NCBI GenBank assembly: GCA_947595635.1
Contig: CANQEU010000006.1
Span: 1 to 59,936, forward strand
Direction: 5' to 3'
Source: an uncultured Clostridia bacterium
Lineage (GTDB): Bacteria; Bacillota; Clostridia; Oscillospirales; Acutalibacteraceae
DNA length: 59,936 bases
Shown here: positions 45,411-53,687 of the stretch, in pieces
How positions within the stretch are numbered: the stretch's first letter is position 1
Layout: the number at the start of each line of letters is the position of its first letter
Position numbers and translations under genes: made by a program
Notes under the pieces: generated by a model
What the model was told of the DNA's origin: nothing
The model's input: only the letters and a program-made list of their open reading frames with translations
The model's database searches: none

Positions 45411-45437
45411 AAGCAGCGCTTATTGTGCGCTGCTTCG
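45411..45437. repeat. Direct repeat of MITE-like copy C (hairpin), right
   Basis: Second copy of the 27-bp stem-loop, followed by GTTTT; together with the A run left of 45064 this reconstructs a bidirectional terminator that was duplicated on insertion. Confidence 0.85.
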
Positions 45438-45473
45438 GTTTTAAAGTAATGATTTTTATTAAAGCCGAGCGGC

Positions 45474-46274
45474 TTACCTTGTTTCGTTTAAGTTTTCGGC
45501 ATACTTTTTCAGCCTTGACTGCTTTTTCGGCTTTTCCGGCTTTACATTCTTTCCTCTGTAGCGCTTTGCGTGCTTCCATGCCTTTGCAAGAGTGTCGTCA
45601 AGGGCTGCTTCCATTCTTTCCTCGTTTTGTCCGCCGCTTATCCCGTTTAGCAATACTATAGTTATAACCGAGCGGCAGTCCATATCCCCGTTTTTATACT
45701 GCGCGTTGAGAATTGCGCCAAGCTTTTCTATCTGCTGCTTGTTGCCGGAGGACAACAGCTCGTTTATCTTCGGCACAACCGACGCCTTTGCGAACGTCAC
45801 TGAACGGAACGGGGAGTAGCAGTCCTCCTCTGAAAAGATTTCATCCTTTAGTTCCGGAAAAACCGTTACGAGCCTTTTAAACATAAACAGAGGATCTACG
45901 TTTCCGTCCTCGTCTCTCTTTTTCTTTTTTGTTTGTCTTTGCGTCCTTTGTCTTGACGGAGCGCTTATTGTGGATATAAAATCGTTTGCAATGCTTGTTG
46001 CGTCTTTTTTATCGTTTGTTTCGGGGTCGAACATCCATGTTGCAAGCGATCTCCATTCGTTGTCGGGACCTTCGTCCGTCATAGCGCAGCTTTCAAGAAC
46101 CATCAGCATTTTATCCGAATAATAAATAATAGAATATGCTGTTACGTCATTTGCGTATAAGGAAACGATTTCGTTTTCCTCCGCATTTGAAATGTTCAGC
46201 TTTGAAAATCCCTGAGGCTCAATAACCTCCTGTACTCTTGAGCAAATAAGCTCATAAGCTTCATTGACCGTCAT
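45474..46274 (-). CDS. Conserved protein of unknown function
   Basis: 266 residues from ATG 46274 (GTGAGG upstream; the GTG 15 bases earlier lacks a site). N-terminal alpha/beta domain with NEAYELICSRVQEVIEPQGF and AYSIIYYSDKMLMVLESCAM, a basic linker rich in Gln/Arg/Lys (RQRTQRQTKKKKRDEDG), then a helical domain (INELLSSGNKQQIEKLGAIL, MEAALDDTLAKAWKHAKRYR) with a very basic tail. Soluble. I do not recognise the family; basic regions hint at nucleic-acid or membrane-surface contact. Confidence 0.75.
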   Translation of the reverse strand: MTVNEAYELICSRVQEVIEPQGFSKLNISNAEENEIVSLYANDVTAYSIIYYSDKMLMVLESCAMTDEGPDNEWRSLATWMFDPETNDKKDATSIANDFISTISAPSRQRTQRQTKKKKRDEDGNVDPLFMFKRLVTVFPELKDEIFSEEDCYSPFRSVTFAKASVVPKINELLSSGNKQQIEKLGAILNAQYKNGDMDCRSVITIVLLNGISGGQNEERMEAALDDTLAKAWKHAKRYRGKNVKPEKPKKQSRLKKYAENLNETR

Positions 46275-46405
46275 ATTATCATTCCTCACGTATTTTTATC
46301 GCAATTTTAAATTTACAAACCATATTATAACTGTTATTTTTCATTTTGTCACTACTTTTTAATTTTGTTTACAAAAACTCAACATACATAAGCGTTTTTT
46401 TCTAA

Positions 46406-46434
46406 TTGAAAGAAGAGAGAAAATGTGGTAATAT
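46406..46434 (+). promoter_or_regulatory. Promoter of murI
   Basis: TTGAAA (46406-46411), 17-bp spacer, TAATAT (46429-46434). Confidence 0.7.
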
Positions 46435-46537
46435 ATTTAAGAAAGCGCTGATATAAACAGCGGCAGTGCGTTTTAAGCCTGCCAAGGTGTATTCTGCTCT
46501 TTCATAATTTTTGATAAATATAAGGGGATGAGCGGCA

Positions 46538-47350
46538 ATGTCGAAAAAACCGATCGGTGTTTTCGATTCCGGACTCGGCGGTCTTACGGCTGTAAAAGAG
46601 CTTTTGAACGCTTTGCCTTATGAGGATATTGTTTATTTCGGGGATACCGGCAGAGTTCCGTATGGAAACCGAAGTAAAAGCACAATTATAAAATACGCTC
46701 AGCAGGATGCGAATTTTCTGCTTTCAAGAAACGTAAAGTTTATAATTGCGGCGTGCGGAACAGTCAGTTCGGTTGCAGGCGACCTCGGCGGAAAAATAGA
46801 GGTGCCGTTTACGGGAGTTGTGCGCCCGACCGCAAAAGCGGCGACAAAGCTTACAAAAAACGGGAAAATCGGCGTAATCGGCACAAGCGCGACTATAGGC
46901 AGCAATTCGTATAAGAGGGAGATAGAGGCGCTCGACAAAAGCATAAGCGTATATCAGCAGGACTGCCCTCTTTTTGTGCCGCTTGTTGAAAACGGATTTA
47001 TATCGGAGGACGACCCGATAGTCGTTATGGTTGTAGAAAGGTATCTTAATAAATTCAAGGAGATCGGGGTTGACACTATAATACTCGGATGCACCCATTA
47101 CCCTATACTTAAAAAGGTGATTTCAAAAGTAATGGGCAGCGCGGTTGCGCTTGTCGATTCCGGCAGGGAGACGGCGCTTTACACAGCCGAGATACTAAAG
47201 GAAAAGGGCTTACTCAGCGAAAGCTCGAAGCCTGGCAAGAGCAGCTTTTATGTAAGCGACACTCCCGACGGCTTTTCATATCTTGCGGGAATGTTCCTTG
47301 ACAGAGATATGGACGACGATGTAACACAGATAGATATAGAACAATATTAA
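46538..47350 (+). CDS. murI: Glutamate racemase
   Basis: 270 residues. Makes D-glutamate for peptidoglycan. N-terminal GVFDSGLGGLTAVKEL (Asp10-Ser11), FGDTGRVPYG, first catalytic Cys in AACGTVSS (C73) and second in LGCTHYP (about C185). In the first motif Gly stands where most racemases have Asn (CNT); the Cys-based two-base mechanism is otherwise supported. Heads a probable operon with the DUF1934-type gene and argS. Confidence 0.93.
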   Translation: MSKKPIGVFDSGLGGLTAVKELLNALPYEDIVYFGDTGRVPYGNRSKSTIIKYAQQDANFLLSRNVKFIIAACGTVSSVAGDLGGKIEVPFTGVVRPTAKAATKLTKNGKIGVIGTSATIGSNSYKREIEALDKSISVYQQDCPLFVPLVENGFISEDDPIVVMVVERYLNKFKEIGVDTIILGCTHYPILKKVISKVMGSAVALVDSGRETALYTAEILKEKGLLSESSKPGKSSFYVSDTPDGFSYLAGMFLDRDMDDDVTQIDIEQY

Positions 47351-47365
47351 AAGGAAAAAGGAAAT

Positions 47366-47827
47366 ATGGATGATTTAGTAAGAGATTATTTAATAAAAAT
47401 AACGGGCAAGCAGGAGGTTGACGGCGAAAGTAACTCTATAGAGGTAGAAACGACCGGTCACTATGAGGAAAAGGACGGAATAAAATACATATATTATAAG
47501 GAATATGTCGAGGATCAGGATAATGAGAGCGAAAGAAATACCGTTGTAAAGATAGAAGAGGGAGAGCTTGTTTCGATTATAAGAGAAGGGGAATATCAAA
47601 GCCAGCTTATGCTTGAGCTTGAAAGACAGCACCAGTGCTATTATCAGACCCCATATGGAGATATGCTTATAAAGGTTTATACAAGCGTGATAGAGGAAAG
47701 CCTCAACAAACGCGGCGGCAGCCTCAGAGCGGTTTATTCGCTTGATTTTAACGGGAATTTCGGCAGCGAAAACGAGTTTATTATAGAGCTTAAAAAAATC
47801 GAAGAAAGCGGTGCGGACGTCGGTTAA
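47366..47827 (+). CDS. DUF1934 (YwiB-like) beta-barrel protein
   Basis: 153 residues. Calycin-like small barrel: KITGKQEVDGESNSIEVETT, GIKYIYYKEYVEDQD, and C-terminal LRAVYSLDFNGNFGSENEF. The family is regularly encoded just upstream of argS in Firmicutes, as here; its biochemical role is unknown. 15 bases after murI. Confidence 0.85.
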   Translation: MDDLVRDYLIKITGKQEVDGESNSIEVETTGHYEEKDGIKYIYYKEYVEDQDNESERNTVVKIEEGELVSIIREGEYQSQLMLELERQHQCYYQTPYGDMLIKVYTSVIEESLNKRGGSLRAVYSLDFNGNFGSENEFIIELKKIEESGADVG

Positions 47828-47890
47828 AGGGATATAAGCCGGCTTAACAGACCGTATACCTATAAATAATAAAGAAAAGGAAGATAAAAT

Positions 47891-49582
47891 ATGTCACAAA
47901 CAGCAAGCATAGCCTCCGAGGAGCTTATGCAGGAAATAAAAGCCTCGCTTGACAGGGCGGTCGAAAAGGGCGAGCTTCCCGCCTATGAGGAGCTGCCGGA
48001 GTTTATAATTGAAACACCCTCCGACAGAAGCCACGGAGATTTGGCGACAAACGCGGCGATGGTTTGCGCAAGAACCTTCAGAATGCCGCCGTTTAAAATC
48101 GCGGAAGCGATAACAGGTAATATAAATCTTGAAAAAACATACGCCGAAAGCTGTGCTTCGGCAGGGCCGGGCTTTATAAATTTTGTTCTTTCTCCAAGGT
48201 ATTATGCCGACGTATTAAAGGAAATAGGGGAAAAGGGCGAAAATTACGGCAGAAGCGACTACGGCAAGGGGAAAAAGGTTCTTGTTGAATTTGTGTCGGC
48301 AAATCCGACCGGCCCTATGCACATAGGAAACGCAAGGGGCGGAGCGCTCGGAGATTGCCTTGCGTCCGTTTTGTCCGCGGCAGGCTATGACGTTTCAAGA
48401 GAATTTTATGTAAACGACGCCGGCAATCAGATAGAAAAATTCAAAACCTCGCTTGAGGCCCGTTATTTGCAGCTTTATAAGGATGACGTTGAAATGCCGC
48501 AGGACGCCTATCTCGGCGAGGATATAACAAATCACGCAAGGGCGTTTGCCGAAATAAACGGCGATAAATATGTAAACGCCGACAGCCAACAGCGCAGACA
48601 GGCGCTTTGCGACTATGCCCTTCCTATTAATATACAAAAGCTGAGGGACGACCTTGAAAAATACCGCATAACCTATGATAACTGGTTCCTTGAAAGCAGC
48701 CTGCACAACAGCGGCGCCGTTGCGGACATAATAGAAAAGCTGAAGGCAAGCGGACATACCTATGAGCAGGACGGCGCTCTCTGGTTTAAAACAACCGACT
48801 TCGGCGAGGAAAAGGACAGGGTTCTGGTGCGCGCCAACGGTATCCCGACATATCTTGTGCCGGACATAGCATACCACTATAATAAGCTTGTAACGCGCGG
48901 CTTTGACACGGCTATAGATGTCCTCGGTGCCGACCATCACGGATATATTCCGAGAATGAAGGCGTCGATGGAAGCGCTGGGAGTTGATTCAAGCCGCCTT
49001 GATATGATAATTATGCAGATGGTTCGTCTTGTTAAGGACGGTGAAACCTATAAGCTTTCAAAGCGCAGCGGCAAGGCGATAACACTTGAAACGCTGCTTG
49101 AGGAGGTTCCCGTTGATGCCGCAAGATTTATCTTTAATATGCGTGAGGCTAACACGCAGATGGATTTTGACCTTGATCTGGCGGTTGCGCAGGACAGCCA
49201 AAATCCCGTGTATTACGTTCAATATGCCCACGCGAGAATTTGCTCTGTCATAAAGGCGATGAAGCAGGACGGCGTTGAGGTGAGAAAATGCAGCGATGAA
49301 GAGCTTTGTCTGCTTACGGCGCCGGAGGAGAAGGAGCTCATACATCATCTTGCGTCATACACAAACGAAATCACGGCGGCGGCAAGGGAATATGACCCCA
49401 CAAAGGTTACAAGATTTGTGCTGCAGCTTGCCTCGCTTTTCCATAAATTTTATAATGCGTGCAGAATAAAGGGCAGCGAGGAAGGACTTTTGCAGGCAAG
49501 ACTTACGCTTTGTATCGCCGTTAAAAGCGTTATAAAGAACGTGCTTGATATGCTTAAGATAACAGCCCCCGAATCAATGTAA
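47891..49582 (+). CDS. argS: Arginyl-tRNA synthetase
   Basis: 563 residues, class I. N-terminal Add-1 domain (DLATNAAMVCAR), HIGH-type signature PTGPMHIGNARGG, the KLSKRSG version of KMSKS, and the all-helical DALR anticodon-binding domain at the C-terminus (HKFYNACRIKGSEEG). Charges tRNA-Arg, including the CCG isoacceptor at 24337. GAAAAGGAAG upstream. Confidence 0.97.
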   Translation: MSQTASIASEELMQEIKASLDRAVEKGELPAYEELPEFIIETPSDRSHGDLATNAAMVCARTFRMPPFKIAEAITGNINLEKTYAESCASAGPGFINFVLSPRYYADVLKEIGEKGENYGRSDYGKGKKVLVEFVSANPTGPMHIGNARGGALGDCLASVLSAAGYDVSREFYVNDAGNQIEKFKTSLEARYLQLYKDDVEMPQDAYLGEDITNHARAFAEINGDKYVNADSQQRRQALCDYALPINIQKLRDDLEKYRITYDNWFLESSLHNSGAVADIIEKLKASGHTYEQDGALWFKTTDFGEEKDRVLVRANGIPTYLVPDIAYHYNKLVTRGFDTAIDVLGADHHGYIPRMKASMEALGVDSSRLDMIIMQMVRLVKDGETYKLSKRSGKAITLETLLEEVPVDAARFIFNMREANTQMDFDLDLAVAQDSQNPVYYVQYAHARICSVIKAMKQDGVEVRKCSDEELCLLTAPEEKELIHHLASYTNEITAAAREYDPTKVTRFVLQLASLFHKFYNACRIKGSEEGLLQARLTLCIAVKSVIKNVLDMLKITAPESM

Positions 49583-49595
49583 AACAGCCTGAAAT

Positions 49596-49641
49596 TGTCC
49601 GCGCCCTCAGCGGAGCTTAAGCTTCCTTGAGGGCGCGGACA
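49596..49641. terminator. Hairpin after argS
   Basis: 14-bp perfect arms (TGTCCGCGCCCTCA 49596-49609 and its complement 49628-49641) with a small internal AGCTTAAGCT palindrome in the loop. No T run follows. Confidence 0.65.
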
Positions 49642-49738
49642 CTATGCAGCGGGCTTTTTCTTCGGCATTGCCGCTCGATTTGTGCCGCGGCTTTAAATGC
49701 GCATGACAAATTTTATGAAAAATTTGTTCAAAAAGCTC

Positions 49739-49767
49739 TTGACTATACGCTCTGCCTGTGTTAAAAT
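49739..49767 (+). promoter_or_regulatory. Promoter of the rpmG-secE-nusG operon
   Basis: TTGACT (49739-49744), 17-bp spacer, TAAAAT (49762-49767). Confidence 0.82.
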
Positions 49768-49774
49768 AGTTTTA

Positions 49775-49860
49775 CCTCGTAAAAAGGGGTTTATTTTTTT
49801 GCCCTTTTTGAGGGAGGCTTCGATGCCGATTGAATAATCGGCGCAACAATAATAATCCGA
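49775..49860 (+). promoter_or_regulatory. Hairpin leader of rpmG
   Basis: First hairpin 49775-49813 (CCTC..AAAAAGGG with CCCTTTTTGAGG around a T-rich loop), then GCCGATT/AATCGGC at about 49824-49842. Unassigned leader structure in a transcript encoding L33, SecE and NusG. Confidence 0.5.
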
Positions 49861-49878
49861 AAATCGGAGGTGCCGTTA

Positions 49879-50028
49879 ATGAGAGTTAAAATTACAATGG
49901 CCTGCACAGAGTGCAAGCAGCGCAACTACAACACTATGAAGAATAAAAAGAATGATCCCGACAGACTTGAGATGAACAAGTATTGCCGATTCTGCAAAAA
50001 GCATACTCTTCATAAGGAAACAAAATAA
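49879..50028 (+). CDS. rpmG: 50S ribosomal protein L33
   Basis: 49 residues, [19 protein letters not shown]; zinc-binding C+ form with C9, C12, C36 and C39. ATCGGAGGTGCC upstream. Normal position before secE. Confidence 0.96.
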   Translation: MRVKITMACTECKQRNYNTMKNKKNDPDRLEMNKYCRFCKKHTLHKETK

Positions 50029-50049
50029 TTAAGCGGAGGGTTTTAAAAA

Positions 50050-50316
50050 ATGGCTGAAAAAAGTGCCGAGAAAAAGACAGACAAAAAAGCGTCCTCCGGC
50101 AAGACAAAAAAGCCGGGCGTTTTCTCAAGACTTATTAAATACTTCCGTGAATGCAAGGGCGAGGTCAAGAAGATTACATGGCCGACTCCAAGAACAGTTT
50201 TCAAAAATATGGGAATTGTAATTGCGGTAATCGTTGTAATCGGTTTGATTATTTTTGGTCTTGACAGAGGATTGTATGCTCTGCTTGGGCTTATAATGCA
50301 CACAAGTTCAACCTAA
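50050..50316 (+). CDS. secE: Preprotein translocase subunit SecE
   Basis: 88 residues. Lys-rich cytoplasmic head, the conserved amphipathic FSRLIKYFRECKGEVKKITW-PTP segment and one transmembrane helix (MGIVIAVIVVIGLIIFGLDR). Clamps SecY (17951-19255). Confidence 0.95.
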   Translation: MAEKSAEKKTDKKASSGKTKKPGVFSRLIKYFRECKGEVKKITWPTPRTVFKNMGIVIAVIVVIGLIIFGLDRGLYALLGLIMHTSST

Positions 50317-50340
50317 TTTACACGGAGAGGGTGAATAACA

Positions 50341-50862
50341 ATGCCTGACGAAGCAAAATGGTATGTTGTTCATACCTATTCCGGGTATGAAAACAAGGTA
50401 GCTTCAAATCTTGAAAAAACCGTAGAAAACAGGGGACTTCAGGATTTAATCAGGGAGGTTAAGGTTCCGACCGAAACCGTGACCGAAATTGAAGATTCAA
50501 AGTCACGCGAGGTTGAGCGCAAGGTTTTCCCTGGATATGTATTCATTAAAATGGTATATACTGACGAAACGTGGTATGTTGTTCGCAATATACGCGGCTG
50601 CACGGGCTTTGTCGGCCCGTCGTCAGAGCCTATTCCTCTCACGGACGCAGAGGTCGAGAGAATGGGCGTTGAAACAAAATCCGTTGAAATTTCATACAGC
50701 GTCGGCGATTCCGTAAGGATAACGGACGGTCCGCTTGAGGACTTTGTCGGAGTTGTTGAGGAAATAGACACGGAGAAAAACTATGTCAGGGTCACGGTTT
50801 CTATGTTCGGCAGGGACACCGCCGCCGAGCTTGAGCTTGACCAGGCAGAGCTGATAGAATAA
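50341..50862 (+). CDS. nusG: Transcription antitermination/pausing factor NusG
   Basis: 173 residues. NGN domain (KWYVVHTYSGYENKVASNLE, FPGYVFIKM, RNIRGCTGFVG) and C-terminal KOW domain (GDSVRITDGPLEDFVGVVEE). Couples RNA polymerase to ribosomes or Rho. Confidence 0.97.
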   Translation: MPDEAKWYVVHTYSGYENKVASNLEKTVENRGLQDLIREVKVPTETVTEIEDSKSREVERKVFPGYVFIKMVYTDETWYVVRNIRGCTGFVGPSSEPIPLTDAEVERMGVETKSVEISYSVGDSVRITDGPLEDFVGVVEEIDTEKNYVRVTVSMFGRDTAAELELDQAELIE

Positions 50863-50910
50863 TTGTTAGTAATCACCTGCGGGTGTTATTGCTGAGGGGC
50901 GACGCCCCTT

Positions 50911-50952
50911 GTGGGAGGAGCGAATAAATCTTAACGCTCCGCAAAATACCAC
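50911..50952 (+). promoter_or_regulatory. L1-type mRNA site in the rplK leader
   Basis: GTGGGAG ... TACCAC framing a hairpin GAGCG/CGCTC. The closing GTGG/CCAC with an asymmetric purine-rich bulge resembles the 23S rRNA L1 site, the usual autoregulatory target of L1. A GGGGCG-ACGCCCC hairpin sits just upstream. Confidence 0.7.
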
Positions 50953-50973
50953 GAATTTTGGAGGTGCAAAAAA

Positions 50974-51399
50974 ATGGCTCAAAAGGTAGTAGGCTTTATT
51001 AAGCTGCAAATACCTGCCGGAAAGGCTACGCCGGCTCCGCCGGTTGGTCCGGCGCTCGGACAGCACGGCGTAAACATTATGGCGTTTACTAAGGAATTTA
51101 ATGAGCGCACAAAGAATGACGCCGGTCTTATAATTCCGGTTGTAATCACAGTTTATGCAGACCGTTCTTTTACATTTGTAACAAAGACGCCGCCTGCGGC
51201 TGTACTAATCAAAAAGGCATGCGGAATCGAAAAGGGCTCCGGTGTGCCTAACAAGACAAAGGTCTCAAAGATTACCCGTGAGCAGGTCAAAAAGATTGCA
51301 GAGCAGAAAATGCCTGACTTAAATGCCGCTAACGTAGATTCGGCTATCAGTATGATTGCCGGAACAGCGCGTAGCATGGGCATTGAAGTTGTCGATTGA
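50974..51399 (+). CDS. rplK: 50S ribosomal protein L11
   Basis: 141 residues. [20 protein letters not shown] with the thiostrepton-site prolines, [20 protein letters not shown]. Part of the GTPase-associated centre. Confidence 0.98.
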   Translation: MAQKVVGFIKLQIPAGKATPAPPVGPALGQHGVNIMAFTKEFNERTKNDAGLIIPVVITVYADRSFTFVTKTPPAAVLIKKACGIEKGSGVPNKTKVSKITREQVKKIAEQKMPDLNAANVDSAISMIAGTARSMGIEVVD

Positions 51400-51409
51400 T
51401 TAAGCCCGG

Positions 51410-51437
51410 GTGGGAGGACTAAATCCGATTTTACCAC
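51410..51437 (+). promoter_or_regulatory. Second L1-type mRNA site, before rplA
   Basis: GTGGGAGGA-CTAAA-TCCGATTTTACCAC: same GTGGGAGG / TACCAC frame as the site at 50911. It lies between the L11 stop and the L1 start. Confidence 0.7.
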
Positions 51438-51456
51438 TCAATAGGGAGGAAAACCA

Positions 51457-52167
51457 ATGAAACACGGAAAGAAATATGTCGAGAGCGCAAAGCTTGTTGA
51501 CAAGACAAAATTTTATGATACCGCAGAGGCTATGGATCTTTGCATTAAAACCTCAAAGGCAAAGTTTGACGAAACAATCGAGGTTCATGTAAAGCTCGGT
51601 GTTGACAGCCGTCACGCAGACCAGCAGGTAAGAGGTGCAATAGTTCTACCGAACGGTACAGGTAAAAATGTTAAGGTTCTTGCAATTTGCAAGGGCGATA
51701 ACGAAAAGCTTGCCCAGGAGGCAGGAGCTGACTTTGTCGGCGCAGAGGATATGACGCAGAAAATTCAGTCTGAAAACTGGATGGACTTTGACGTTCTCAT
51801 TACAACGCCGGATATGATGGGTCTTGTGGGCCGTCTTGGTAAAATCCTCGGACCGCGCGGACTTATGCCAAACCCAAAGGCAGGCACGGTTACACCGGAT
51901 ATTGCCAGAGCCGTTAAAGAGGCAAAGGCAGGTAAGATTGAATATCGTCTTGACAAGACAAACATTATCCACTGCCCAATCGGCAAGGCTTCCTTTGGAG
52001 CGGATAAGCTCAAGGAAAACTTTGACACATTGCTTGGCGCGATTGTAAAGGCAAAGCCTGCTGCCGCAAAGGGTCAGTATATTAAATCATGTGCCGTAAC
52101 AAGCACAATGGGTCCGGCGATTCGTCTCAACCCGAACAAGGTTGGCGGACAGGGCGCCGAGGGCTGA
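51457..52167 (+). CDS. rplA: 50S ribosomal protein L1
   Basis: 236 residues; [37 protein letters not shown]1 stalk protein and translational repressor of its own operon in bacteria and archaea; two likely target sites are visible at 50911 and 51410. Confidence 0.98.
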   Translation: MKHGKKYVESAKLVDKTKFYDTAEAMDLCIKTSKAKFDETIEVHVKLGVDSRHADQQVRGAIVLPNGTGKNVKVLAICKGDNEKLAQEAGADFVGAEDMTQKIQSENWMDFDVLITTPDMMGLVGRLGKILGPRGLMPNPKAGTVTPDIARAVKEAKAGKIEYRLDKTNIIHCPIGKASFGADKLKENFDTLLGAIVKAKPAAAKGQYIKSCAVTSTMGPAIRLNPNKVGGQGAEG

Positions 52168-52178
52168 TTAAAAAATAC

Positions 52179-52207
52179 TTGACAGGCATAAATGCCTGTG
52201 GTATTAT
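52179..52207 (+). promoter_or_regulatory. Promoter of rplJ-rplL
   Basis: TTGACA (52179-52184), 17-bp spacer, TATTAT (52202-52207). Confidence 0.88.
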
Positions 52208-52213
52208 ATCAAT

Positions 52214-52405
52214 TGCCGCACAGCCGGAATAAGGACTTTGTTTTTATTCGGTCTGTGTTCGGCATAAGCTGTTCTTTCCTAAGACAGCAGGTGCTTTAAG
52301 CATAAAGGATTTTCCTGCCTGCCGAGGTTCGGAGCATAATTTTAAGCTAAATTTTTATTTATCTGAAATTATACTGCCCCTCTGCATGTCAGGGGGGCTT
52401 GTTTT
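52214..52405 (+). promoter_or_regulatory. L10 leader with attenuator
   Basis: Conserved L10-leader core: CTGTTCTTTCCTAAGACAGC, AGGTGC..TAAGCATAAAGG and TTTTCCTGCCTGCCGAGG (about 52268-52327). It is followed by an intrinsic terminator: stem 52376-52398 (GCCCCTCTG/CAGGGGGGC) and TTGTTTT. Binding of the L10-L12 complex is the known mode of control of this leader in Bacillus. Confidence 0.88.
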
Positions 52406-52453
52406 ATGAAAAAGCAGCTTTATCCACAATCGTGAAGGCGGAGGTGAATAAAT

Positions 52454-52984
52454 TTGCCAAGTGCGAAAATTCTTGAACAGAAGAAGGCTGTTGTCGCAGA
52501 ACTTTCGGACAGACTGAAAAACTCGGTTGCCGGCGTTCTTGTAAACTACAAGGGAATAAATGTCGCCGATGACACAAAGCTCAGAAAAGAGCTTCGAGAG
52601 GCAGGCGTTCAATACACCGTAGTTAAGAACACTCTTTTAAAAAGAGCTGCTCAGGACGCAGGTATCGACGGTCTTGAGCCTGTACTTGAAAACACAACGG
52701 CTATTGCAACAAGCGATGAGGACTATGTTGCAGCCGCAAGGATCCTTTGCAAATTTGCGGAGGGCAACAAAAGCTTTGAGGTTAAGTCCGGTTATGTTGA
52801 CGGCGGTATTTTGAGCGTACCTGAGATAGAGGATCTTGCAAAGCTTCCAAGCAAGGAAGTATTGGTTGCAAAGGCTTTGGGCGGACTCAATGCGCCAATC
52901 AGCGGTTTCGTTTCTGTGCTTAACGGAAACATCAGAGGTCTTGCTTGCGTTTTAAACGCAATTGCGCAGCAGAAGGGCGCATAA
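52454..52984 (+). CDS. rplJ: 50S ribosomal protein L10
   Basis: 176 residues, TTG start after GGCGGAGGTGAATAAA. MPSAKILEQKKAVVAELSDR, GVLVNYKGINV, VVKNTLLKRA. Anchors L7/L12 dimers on the stalk and regulates the leader at 52214. Confidence 0.97.
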   Translation: MPSAKILEQKKAVVAELSDRLKNSVAGVLVNYKGINVADDTKLRKELREAGVQYTVVKNTLLKRAAQDAGIDGLEPVLENTTAIATSDEDYVAAARILCKFAEGNKSFEVKSGYVDGGILSVPEIEDLAKLPSKEVLVAKALGGLNAPISGFVSVLNGNIRGLACVLNAIAQQKGA

Positions 52985-53033
52985 ATCCCAATTACATTAA
53001 AAAAATATTTATTTAATTTTGGAGGTAAAAATT

Positions 53034-53411
53034 ATGTCAGAGAAAGTTACACAGTTAATTGAAGATGTTAAGAACCTTACCGTTCTTGAGCTTAGCGAGC
53101 TTGTAAAGGCTCTTGAAGAGGAGTTCGGCGTTTCTGCCGCTGCTCCGGTTGCGGTTGCTGCTGCTCCTGTTGCTGCAGGCGCTGCCGCTGCTGAGGAAAA
53201 AACAGAGTTTGACGTTGTTTTAAAGTCAGCCGGTGCTGAGAAGATCAAGGTTATAAAGGTTGTTCGCGAGATCACAGGCCTTGGACTTAAAGAGGCAAAG
53301 GAGCTTGTTGACGGCGCACCTAAGACTGTTAAAGAGGCAGTTTCTAAGGACGATGCCGAGGCTATGAAGACAAAGCTCACAGAGGTTGGCGCTGAGGTAG
53401 AGCTTAAGTAA
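53034..53411 (+). CDS. rplL: 50S ribosomal protein L7/L12
   Basis: 125 residues. N-terminal dimerisation helices, Ala-rich hinge ([20 protein letters not shown]), and C-terminal factor-binding domain with [23 protein letters not shown] 53034 after GGAGGTAAAAATT. A terminator follows directly; rpoB and rpoC, usually next, are not here. Confidence 0.98.
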   Translation: MSEKVTQLIEDVKNLTVLELSELVKALEEEFGVSAAAPVAVAAAPVAAGAAAAEEKTEFDVVLKSAGAEKIKVIKVVREITGLGLKEAKELVDGAPKTVKEAVSKDDAEAMKTKLTEVGAEVELK

Positions 53412-53433
53412 TTAAGCTAAAATAAAAATTTTT

Positions 53434-53468
53434 GGGGCGGATCCTTTGCGAACTGCCCCTTTTGTTTT
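53434..53468 (+). terminator. Terminator after rplL
   Basis: GGGGC (53434-53438) pairs with GCCCC (53455-53459), followed by TTTTGTTTTT. Confidence 0.8.
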
Positions 53469-53599
53469 TATATGAAATTGTCAAGGGCATATTTTGTTAA
53501 ATAAGAATTATCCTTTGTGCATTTTGTTACAAAACAGTTACAGGCTTTATGCTTTTTAGACAATTCGTATTTTTACAGCATATAAAACAAAAAAATCGG

Positions 53600-53628
53600 T
53601 TGAAATTTAAATTTTAGTGTAGTATAAT
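53600..53628 (+). promoter_or_regulatory. Promoter of the 53688 surface protein gene
   Basis: TTGAAA (53600-53605), 17-bp spacer, TATAAT (53623-53628). Confidence 0.82.
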
Positions 53629-53687
53629 TATAACACTGAAGTAGTGCATTGCTTCGGAATTTAATTCTATTTTAGGAGGAGAAAGAA

